A DNA stretch of 32,211 bases from the NCBI RefSeq assembly GCF_001949145.1, contig NW_019091487.1:2349-34559 (forward strand). The letters are read 5' to 3'. This DNA comes from Acanthaster planci (lineage: Eukaryota; Echinodermata; Asteroidea; Valvatida; Acanthasteridae). Position numbers and translations under genes: made by a program. Positions 17,379-28,600 of the stretch are shown here, in pieces. A model generated the notes under the pieces. It saw nothing but the letters and a program-made list of their open reading frames with translations. It was not told the DNA's origin and ran no database searches. The stretch's first letter is position 1, and every line of letters starts with the position of its first letter.

Positions 17379-17820
17379 TCTTGGTAACCGTCCTTTTTGT
17401 AACTCTAACAATTACAACTCTCTGCAGAGTATTAGACTGTAAATATATTTTTGCACGTAGGCCGTGTTTACTTTGAAGTATTTACGTCTGTTTAACACAT
17501 ACAAAGAAAAGCATACCACCAAAAATATGATGATAGAATAAAAAGAAATAACGAAAAACCCTACACCGTCGTAGTTTAAATTATTTTCGATCGAAAGTTA
17601 GTGCCGTAGTACATGGCCCCAGCCCGGCAAAAGTCTCTGTATGTGGTCGTAGACTCCAGACGTCACAGCGCTAAGTCATATTGACGGTAGGCAAACAACA
17701 ACCAGATATGTCCGGTCCTACTCAGTTGGACCATGGTTGGACGGTCCGAAGTTCAACGATGAATTGAAACGTTGATTCCCTATGTTGTGTCATAATTTTG
17801 AGCGCGTGTATGGTCTAGGA

Positions 17821-18200
17821 CCAGTGGCGTAGCTGTAGGATTTTACAAGTGAGAGGGCACACGAGGCGGGCACCAGCATCGTATGGAACAAGCGTTTGTT
17901 ATATACCCAGCAAGAAATGAGACCGAGGGGTACCCCCAACATGTCCAATCCCTATACACATTCCAGACTATTGTTACTTAACACACACACACACCCCCCA
18001 AGATGTCTGAAAGGAATTCCCCAGATTCCTGCGAGACAATGACCAACAATGCAGAGGGGTTCTCTCCGTCTCATACCTTGCTGCATATGGTTTGTTAGCC
18101 TTGTTCAATATCCATTCATCAATTGTTTTTTTTTCAGTGGAGGGGGGGCACATGGGGACACCGGGAATTTGTGGGGGGCACAGCCTGTCTAGGACGATGA
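17821..18200 (+). mobile_element. Decayed element starting CAGTGGCGTAGC, with a nested repeat
   Basis: The start CAGTGGCGTAGC resembles terminal sequences common in old hAT-type elements of animals. G-rich sequence typical of such elements resumes at about 18137-18185 after the 0.19-kb repeat copy 3, suggesting that the latter inserted into it. No matching right terminus was found. Confidence 0.35.
17902..18090 (+). repeat. 0.19-kb interspersed repeat, copy 3
   Basis: Same family as 8596-8782. AAGAAATGAGACCGAGGGGT opens it, and an AC microsatellite has expanded inside it at about 17981-17994. Confidence 0.75.
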
Positions 18201-19383
18201 ACTGAAGAAAACATCGGTGTAGAACGAAAGAACTGTGAACATAACCGTATTAAAAGTACAGTGTTCAATCCAGCTATCTTTTCCCTAATCTTCGGAATTC
18301 AAGGTTCTCTAAGGTAGGTTTTGGCGTATTGATTCAAACAGTGTAACTCCCACTGCACTGACCATTTTGTGTAGCCGAGTAGAAATGGATTAGCGCGTGG
18401 AAGCTGGTGTTTGCTATGAATGATTCGATGTCTGGATGGTCTGAACTTTAGCTTTATATTGGTACATAAAACAAATAATACAATCTTCTAAATGGTTAAG
18501 ATCTACGTGTAGAGCGTGTCAAGCACAATTACTTTCAAACACATCAAAACAAATAGGTTGACTCCATAAATCTAACTGTCGAAACAAAGGGTGTATGTTG
18601 ATCAGCCTTTTTCTGTTTGGTTTTCATTTTTATGAGTATCTTCCTCACAGAAAATTATCAATGTCCTGAATATCACGTCATGGTGTGAAAAGAACCATAC
18701 TGGAATACTGCAAGAGTTACAAACCGGTTTTAGAGTTTTAAACTACTAGTCCATAACTATCGATATCTCTCTCTTTATCTACGTCTCGATCTCGATATCT
18801 TACTATTTACTCTGCAGGCTCTTGTCACAGCCGTCGTAGACACCCACACTCTCTGTCGGGAGATACAACCTTGGTTTCACCGCAAAATCTGGCACTCTGG
18901 GTGTACTGCTGCGAATCTTGATAATTATTTCTGACGATTGTTTACATTTTCTCTTTGCATAGAAATTACTGCGAATGTCTGCAAATCGCAATTGCTTCAA
19001 CCAGTTGTTGCCCACCTGTCCAAGGCAGCATGTAGAACTACCACACTTGGCTCGAGTTACAGCTGAATAATATTTTGTGATTTATTTGCCGGTGGTCGAG
19101 GGATCTTTGGCTGCCCAAAGATATCGGCCTCCAGAAATTTGAGGAAGGGGAAACAAAGAAATCGATAAGAGGTCGAGAAGGCTGTGTCAAATGGCAAATT
19201 ATGCTGTTATGTGTGAAAATTTTGATTTCAAGCGTAAACTGTCTTTAAATGCGTCATGTATCATGTATAGTGATCTGAGTTTTGTTCTGAATACCATTGA
19301 GCCAGTATTGGACTAGAGACTTAGGATTTTAATTTTGTGCAAAGTTTGTCTGAAATTGACGTTAGCATTGATGTTTTTTGCAG
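18201..19383. other. Intergenic spacer before gene B
   Basis: No gene is recognised. An AT-rich tract with TCGATATC motifs lies at 18759-18801. The last bases form a good splice acceptor (TGTTTTTTGCAG, ending 19383) for the exon carrying the gene B start. Confidence 0.45.
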
Positions 19384-19454
19384 TCACTGAGTCACTATCC
19401 CGTTGAGGATTACCCATCACGTAGCATACTGAATTTCAAGAGGAAACTTCCCCG

Positions 19455-19694
19455 ATGGAAGACTGTTATGGTGACGTCAATTGCGGCAACCAATCGCATG
19501 AGAGGACAATCATGGCAACATCTATGGACACTGAGAGCCATCATTGCGACATGGGCGTCGTTTTCGGCCAAGATGGCGTCCAGCAGACCAGCAAGTTCAC
19601 ATACCACCAGAAAATCACATTTGTTAGTGTCTTATTGGCAACATTTGCTATACGACTGAGCTTCTCCATCATAGCGGTGTTCTTTCCATCTGAG
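19455..19694 (+). CDS. SLC18B1-like: Gene B exon 1: N-tail and helix 1
   Basis: This exon encodes residues 1-80. The tail (1-46) has three cysteines and three histidines and no similarity to gene A until KFTYHQK (47-53). Helix 1 (about 55-78) contains R67 where gene A has M79. The leader upstream starts after the acceptor at 19383. The donor is GTAGGG, phase 0. Confidence 0.86.
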
Positions 19695-22600
19695 GTAGGG
19701 AGAAAACGATGCGTATCATTTTATCTCTATCTAGAATAAGAATATTTCTCAAATGTAGCCTTTCGTTTTCCATGCATTTGAATGGTTCACACCTGTATAT
19801 CAACGAATCCTTAAGAAAGGGTTTTCTTTCAAATGAAAAGTTCGAACACAAGTTATTTTTCCCTCTCTGCAAGTCCCATCGTGACGCCTTATTTTCTTGA
19901 CTTGCTTTTACGCTTACTGACTGCATTTCTCAAATGCATGGAACAAATAAACACACAAACGTACCCACACATGGCCCTCTCTCCCAGCCTATTTGTACAT
20001 TTTTTTTGTCGCAGGCTAAAGCAAAGGGAATGTCGCACACAGTCACTGGACTAGTGTTCAGTACATTTTCCACTGCAGCTGTAATTGGAGCACCCATCTG
20101 GGGAAAAATTGTGAGTTATTTAGGTCCTTTAGTGGTCTCCGTATGCACAGATTTTTAAAATTCCACGAGTCGTGGCTGATATTGCAGAAGCAAAATCAGC
20201 GAGGGAAGCTTTTTGCCAAGTCTGAAAAAAAGGTGAATCTATTGTCTGAGGTATCATTACCAGCTCTTTCTAGATTGATTACTACGCTTTATGGGTATTT
20301 TTGTGCCTTTATCGCATGCACCAACGATAGGCTAACCATCCTAAGTACTTCCCTATAAACTGGAATTATTTTCTTTCAATTTCCTCAGCTTCCCCTCGTT
20401 GGTGCCCGCTTTGTCTTCTTGGCTGGAGCTTTTGTGACCGGCAGTTGTGATATTTTGTTTGGGTAAGTAGTGTTGTTGCGTTGCGTTGGTTTGGGTCGAC
20501 TTGGGTTACGGGGGGTGGGTTTGGGTTGATGTATAGGTTTGGTTTGGTTTTGATTATACACTTTGTACAGCTTAATAGCAAAACAAGCTTTTGTTTTCGG
20601 TTTACTTGAACACCAAGGTGATCGATAACTTACGGTATTTTTACCGAACAGATTGATGGTTGACATGCCAACTGAAGCTACCTTCACAGCGTTCTGTTTC
20701 GTCATTCGGATTATGGAGGGGCTCGGCTCATCTGCTTGCATCACAGCGTCGTCGGCCATCTTGGCCTATATTTTCCCCGACGACATCGGCACTGCAATGG
20801 TCAGACAGTCTGTCTCATCTTGGTTTTGAAGGCAAATTATATTACACTGTAAATATTTTGAGAGCGCACCCCCACTGCCTTAACATTTTGGTCTTCTTGC
20901 AAGTTTTTAATTCCTGCTCTACATGATTGACATGATCTGTTTAAAAATTAGTGCAGTGGAAAAGAAGAGCCAGTTACATCGATTGTTCCATGAAGAGCTC
21001 AAGAACAGTTTGGGTTGCGTATCCCGACAGTTATAATAATCATTTTACAAATGATTCGCCTGGTATGCTACGAGGCCTTAGCATCATTTGATAACGTTGT
21101 TTCAACAGAGTATCAACGAAATGATGAGTGGTTTGTCCTTCGCGATCGGGCCAGCTATAGGAGGCCTGCTTTTTGAAGTAAGTGTCTTCAAGTGTTCACT
21201 CTTCCACGGCTTTCAAGAACATCCTCCCTATTTACATATTGATCCCACCGATTTCTGTCACCCATAACACTTGTTTTGACATCGTCACAACGTGAAATGT
21301 TCAAATTTACAATTTGGTCCTGACCTTAGGGCAGCGACGTAGCCAGGATTCTGAGCACGGGGGCAAGCGGGAGGGAGGGGATACGTTAAAGTGGGGGGGG
21401 CTGACTGGATGTTGGACAGTCATGTACATAATCGTGATTGCATGAGGATATGCAAGTGGGGGCAACACGGGGGGCGACAAGTTTTCATGGGGAGTGCGCT
21501 CCCCCCGCCTCGCCGCTGCCTCAGGGTTGTGCACAAACGTAGATAGAAATTTTAATCATAAGAGAGCTAGAGGGTGTGCCTTCGCTAAGGCAAGTTTTTG
21601 TTGTTTAACAATGATTCAAAGCACAAAGGGTAGGGTCCAGTCACGAAGTCCAGACGGCAAGACCTCTCAAATTAGAAGCTCTCCACTTATCAGAAACTCG
21701 TTAAAGCTATGAAATCCTGTTTTTGTCTCTGAACAGGTCGGAGGTTTCAAGCTCCCGTTTTTCGTTCTCGGGGGTTTCACCCTGCTTTCTGTTGCCGTGA
21801 ACTACATGTTGATGCCCCAACAAGGTAGGGAATCTTCTGGACCCAATTTTCTCCCTCAGACTGGAGTGTAATTTCGAATTCAAGTCTAAGTGATGCAGGC
21901 TTGCTCGGTTGGAAGTATACCACTAAAAGTTGCTTGCCCTAAAACCTGCGAAAAGAAGTCGACATCAATACGGAAACCTGATTTGGGGACCCATAATGTA
22001 ATCGAAAGTTCTAGTTAAGTAATGATAATTGGGAATCTTCTGTTTTATTGTTTAATGAACTTGCTGTACAGCTTACTTTCTCGTGAGGAAGGCTTTCCAC
22101 CTCGCTGTTCAGCTTATTAAAGAGTTAACAATAAAGCTACAATTAACAGCTTCAATTAAATGTGGATGTTTGGGCTTACTAATAACCGCTCTGGTCACTA
22201 GTCATCCGTATAGAGAGCAACCGGGAGAAATCAAGGTCGGTTCCTGTTCACCGCTATTTTTCGATACGGTATACACCTGATCCACAAACATCGACACTGC
22301 TCCGTGTCCTTGGCTCGCTCATCTACATTCCGCTCATGCCATTTCCTCAACTCTGTCTACATGCACCGTCCTTATTTTGTTCTCCGCTCAAACGATTGAA
22401 CCAAAATTTATTCTTTGTACCAACGGAACGCTATATTGGGCTGAATACACAAAGCTCGCTGGTAACAACCATGCGGTCTCGCTCCCCTACAAAAGCCTCA
22501 CTCAATGCTGCTTGTCTGGGAGGCTCTACACAAAACCCCGAGTCTCAGGCCCTTAACATCTCCAGTCGTCAGGGGGCTGGAGGTATAAGAAGCTATTATC

Positions 22601-25600
22601 CATGCTGGCCTGTCTGCGCCTTGAACCAAGACGTCTGCCATGGTCATGTCCATCCGATCTTTCATTTTGTTAGACCAGCCTGTCTGTTGCCTCCCTCTTC
22701 TGTGCATCCCCCCTCGACGATGCCCAGCATATGGTGGTCTTACAGAGGCTGTCTCGGTGCGTGATGTGGCCAAACCGTCACGGTAGCTTCTGTTGCATGA
22801 TTATGGCGTGGAGACGTTCCTAAAATCTCCCAAGGTTTGTCGGTCTTGCTCCGCACTCCGTAATAATTACATACTATTGGCCATACTCCATTGCTAGAGA
22901 TGTTGAGGAGCTTAAACGATGCAATCGTACAAAGTTGATGCTTTCTTTACAAGTTGTCTTTATTGCCTGTGTGCAAGCTTCAACAGAACAAATGACATTA
23001 CTAACTATACCCCGCGCAACCAATCACGTCTCTTAATTAGTCACACCCCTTGACATTCATTGCTCACGGAGGTACTTCCATCACTTTGACTTGTCTCCCT
23101 ACTAGCCCACTTTCGTGCATAGTATTTGTTGTCACATGCTATCTCACTCCCTGGTGGACATCGTTGCATTGGCTCATAGTGCTGAGCCCACCTGTGTGAT
23201 ATTCCCCATGCTTACTCTCTTCCAGTCCTCACAACAAGTAAAAGCCCCGCTGCTTATTATTTGTAAAAGCTCTTAACCAACAGGTACTGGAGATGAGAGA
23301 AGTGGTTCAGTGGTTCAGATGTTGAGCGTACCGGCTGTCTTGGTGGCGCTTTTCGCTATGATAGTTTGCTTTATCGGGATGTCCTGCCTAGACCCGACCT
23401 TATCCCTTCATCTAGAAAAGGTATGCTGTGATTTATTGAACGAAAGATGAGAAAAATGAAAAAAAAGAAGCACACGCCATAATTATTATGACATCAGATA
23501 TGCTGAGCCAGTCTGAATCGTGGTCATTCGAGAACAATACGTATGACGTTAAACCGGTTTCAGTATCTTCCCGTGCATATGAGTTGATGTCCGGCCGCAC
23601 AGAGAAGTCCGACCTCACGCGCTCGTAATGATGTTCTCAAATGATCAACAACTCACTTCACGTTTGCCATGCCCTGATTAAATAACTGGCTCATTTTGAA
23701 GGGTCTTCTTTGGAATGTTGATTTCACTTCACTCAGGTTACTAAGCTGTGAAGTAATGCAGAGAACCTGTCTCTGTGTACGACGGAATTTTTGCCTGGTC
23801 ATCTGCTTAGCTTCGTGCCCCATCCTCTTGACTAAATTGTTTGCCTAACAGGACCACTGCACCTACGCGTTTACAGCCTTACGAGGATGTTTGTGCAGTA
23901 CAAAGTCGGGTAAAAGTTCGCTTAACAGATAAGGCCCATGTACAGAGATTTGCATGCGCAGTTTATGTCAAAAGATCAATGATATCTTCACCGAAGTCAT
24001 GATAACTTAAAGTGTCACTCATGAGTGCCAACACTGCGTCTGCACGTTTGTAACCCTCCGAGAGTGTTTGTGCAGCACAAGGCAGAGCAGAGGTACAGCT
24101 GAGTGCACCTCTTGAGCATGCGCAGTTTATGCCCAAAGATCACGAGTGAAATCATTACTGAAGTAAAGATAACTCACTCAAAGACCATTTTCTGTCGCTT
24201 TCACTATGCGCCAATTCATGAGGAAAACATCGAGGCATGTCTTCGTGAATTCAAAACTTGATAGTTCACCAGTATGTTGAAAATTGACGTCAGACGCAAG
24301 TTAGATGTTAATGGGGCAACTATTATCACGGTCTCGAATCAAAATGAATTTTTAGAATGTATTGTTTGATTTTCGACAGCTTCATTTTACGACTCTGGAG
24401 AACAGCTTCGTGTTTGTGACCCTTGGAGTTACATATTCAGTAACGTCAGTCGTTTGGGGACGAGTTGCTGACAAACTGGTGATTATGAAACCGATATGGT
24501 TGGTGGTTCACAAGTGCAGTGATATTGGTTCTTTAGAACGCCCTCTAGCGGCGGCATATTGCACGCATCTACAAGATTGTTTTGAATTAAGATGAGTGTA
24601 CATTATTATTGTAAATGATCCTTGCAAACATTTTCCCTTTAACTTCGCTTGGGTCTCATGTTATTAATTCTGCCACACACTTGCTAAAGTGTACATACAA
24701 AACGGGTTGCTTGGAAAAATATGACCCTAAATACCACTGGCTTTGCTCAATGAGTACAGAGCATGAAAACAGCAACTTTATTTACCAAATTCCAATAAAA
24801 CCATGACCTATATGAGCAGGTACTACCATCGACTTTTTAAAGGTGAAGGACAGATCTGTAATATATCTGCTTCTTGTCTATGACCAAGCGCGTAACGCTG
24901 AAGTCCACTTATTAGACTTTTCCATAATTCAATTCTGGTACATTAAAATGTTACAAAGGTGGAATTGATTTCATTCAATTGACAGCTAGCTGCTTGACCT
25001 TATTTTCAGAAAACTACGAGATTTATGACTGTCATTGCCACCTTTGGCGCTGGTGTATGTTTTCTTTTACTTGGGCCTTCACCACTTCTAAAAATACCTT
25101 CGTAAGTATCGCAGCTAATACGGAGAACTGTACATAGACCTACTTTCGCTCTGAAAATTCCTTCTGCAAATTATCTCATTAATAAAGTAGCTCATTAATC
25201 ACCACAGTGTTTCATTACGTCAAATCATGGAGGAAGGACACAGGACTTGCAACCCTGGCACATCAAAGTGCTCGATGATCATCGCCGCCCGCTCATATGG
25301 TCAATAGTAAACATTCCAAAAATGCCTGATTACTGCCTGAAGCTTAACCAGACAAGTGAGGCCAATAATATTGTAGCAATTAACTAAAACTTATCGCAGT
25401 GACCAAGAATAGAAAGAAAAAGTATCTAACATTAGATTAACTTTTGCCGTCGTGAATAATTTTTAAGATTTTAATGCACTTTTCCATTATCCATGCAATG
25501 TTTGTAATTTTATTTTTTCACTCCAGTTTTCAAAGCCTTTGTTAGAATTTGGCAAAGACTGGCCAACAACACGTTGACCACCACAGGACAGTTAAGTTTA

Positions 25601-28600
25601 TGAAAAACAAAATGCACTGTATCATCACAATGAGTGATCATGAGATCTCATAAAATACCTTTTGTGTAAATTCCGTAATAAACATTATTCAAATAAAACA
25701 CAAAATCTTATAAACAACTTGGCCGTTTATTTCCAAAACGTCCAGAAGAAAACGTTCCATAAGGGCTTCTAAAAGTAAGTGGGCAAGCATTAAATTTGAT
25801 GTTGTCAGATCATACCGTGCACCAACGATGGCATGAATATTCAACTACCCGTACAGCTGTGCACACGTGCTAAGGATGCAGATTACCAGCAAAAAATTGC
25901 GGCGATGATCATTGGGTTCAAAGGGGGCTTCTGGTTGTGAAACAGGTGGTGCGTGGCAAGCATTCGCTGTGCTGTGGCTATGGACATACTGGGCATGCCA
26001 GAAAGCGGTAATAGACCAAATTATAAACCTTTTTCCTGTGATGTCACGATCGTGCTGGACCTGTGATGTGTTGTGATGGTAATGAGTGAATACTGCTGTG
26101 ATGTTAACCTTCCTATTCAAGATAAACAATGGTCAAGTAAGCAGCGTTCGCACGTGTATCGTGCTTGCACGTGGTTGAAGCTGCCCGTAGGAATATATGC
26201 GATCACCGTGGCTAAGGCGATCCACACGTGGTGGTATTGTTTACATTTAGCGCAATCCAGTCACGTGGGTGAAAAAAAGGTCTATTGCCCGGGCAGTTCA
26301 AACCCCTTCTGTGTCCGTCCTCCATGGTCAAATCTACCTACCAAAGACAACAGAGGATGCAGGGGCACGGGACCATGGCTCTTCCGTCCCAATGAAAACA
26401 GGCCAATGGAGGCTATTCACCGACGTCAAGTTGTCACGTGACTTTAGACTCGATTGCCATACTGGCCGTCAAGCCAACTCGTGAAACCTACATGTGATGC
26501 AAGTAGCACGCAATTTGGATCGATGTTCGAGAAGACAATGACGAAGTCCACGAACAAAATCGTATTTTCCGACACTTGGATGGGTGTTCACAGGGCTCGA
26601 TATAGTCAGAAGCTGGAAATGGCACAGTAAACCTTCACCATTTTACAGCGACATCGAAGAAACCGTGCTCGTACGTGTATTTGCACGCGTTACCATGCTT
26701 GCGCTTGACGGCCAATATGGCGGCATAAGCGAAACCACGGACTGTTTAACCTGCAAAAGGTTTATTGTTAACGAAACAAAAGTGATTAGTTTTTTGGGGG
26801 GTCTATTTCATTTCTGTAATAACCCCTGCAACATGAAAAGAATAAATGGGAAAATGTCCAAAAAATAAGTGTGCCCCACTCCAAAAACGGTTCTGGATCC
26901 GCCCCTGAGCGAAGGATTCTTAACTAGAATCAGGCTACAAGCTTTGTTACTACTTCATTGCTAAGAAGATTAATAGACATAATACATCTGAGAGTGAAAT
27001 GAAATAATGGGAAAGGGACAGTTTTCTGTAACTGAATTTAGGACGTAGAGAATTTCGCGCAGTGTGGGTACCATTCAGCCAGTGGGATTGCAGTACATGT
27101 GTCCCTGGGCAAGGCACTTTAACACAAGCGTGTCTTATCCTTGACTGAGGTAATACATCTTCCTGGCTCTTTCAACAGGTCGAAGCTGATTCCCTGGCTT
27201 GTAACTCCTTTTTGTGCAAGTTTTTTGTCCCTGATCGCGGTGTCCGCTCTACTCGACATGTTCATCTCGGCAGAGTAAGTGCTTCGTTCCTGATTAATTT
27301 TTTTACGACCTTTAAATTTATGGACAGGTCTTTGCTTTGACTAAATGCAAACGTGCATAAGAGTTTGTAATGTGAAATTGGATCACAATCTTGACTGATG
27401 TTTATGAAATGAATTTCTAAGGAATAATGTAAAACGACTTTTCAAAGAAAACACAGCAGCAGAACATTTTTCAGCGGGATTATCCGATAAACTTTTATTG
27501 ATTTTCAAGGTGGAACGGGATAGCCATTGATTTGGGTGCCACAGGTGTCATATCTGGACTATGGTCATCTGCACTTTCATTGGGGTAAGCACAGACACAC
27601 AAAATGAAGCATGTGGTTTGTAGGGGATGCTGCTAACTTTGATTCAGTTTTGGCCGGTGTCGTTACTGGAAATTGGTGTTAATGATGCTGCCTATTTGCA
27701 CAGAGGACCTTGTTGCAGCTCGCAGTGGCCAGTTTCGGTATTTGAAGCTGCTGCAGTCAACTTTAGTAATGATGAAGCTGCTATTTTCCTTTATAGTACT
27801 ACTTGACTGGTCCGATTGACACATTTCTCTCAGTTCCGTCAGTGTTTTAGAAGAAAACTTCTAAAACGGCGATGCAGTGTAAAAGCCTTGGGTGACACTG
27901 ATTCTGTGACTGATAGAAACAAATCACAATAATTTTTTCAGCTCAAGCTCGATTTTTTTAAGATTTGCCAGAGCCCATTTCCAATATTGCATAAAACACC
28001 TGTGAGAGTAATTTTTTTGGGGGGTAGTTTTTTTTATAGCTTATGAACTGAACACATTAAATTCTTTGTCCCGGTTTTTCCTATTCACAGGTCAATGATT
28101 GGGCCTTTACTTGGTGGGTTCCTAACTGACCTGTTAGGATTTGCGTATGCATTTACTGCCATTGCAGGTGGCTACATAGTAACCATGATAGCGATATGTT
28201 TGTTTGGTGTCTGGGAGTATCGATGTGGAAAAGGGTAAGTCAAAGCCTAGGCCCCCTAACGGTGACGTCTGTCCATTCTCAACGTTGGTTGTGTGTACAC
28301 CACCGTGGAGCATTGACTTGAATAGGAAATAAACTTGAATAGGGAATCGGCTGTTGGAAGTGAAGCCATTGTCCTCAAGGTTAACGCTACACGCCTAGAA
28401 GTGCATAAATTATTTGAAACATAGGAGTAGTTGACAACGGTTCGCTTTGCGTTTTCTTGTAGAGTTACAGGAGACCACCCTATTGTTTACTTAAAACCCG
28501 TGACAGCGAATGGGCTTACCAGGAACGGGAGATTCCTCCAGTCGCATTAGGGGAATTGGCACAGTTACCAATGCAAACCTGGCACTGTGACCGGAAAGAT

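Noticed and set aside
11229-19383. A third, decayed transporter copy between A and B
   Set aside because: None of the conserved exon landmarks (for example the motif B, motif C or GPSPLLKIP segments) could be found on reading through the spacer.
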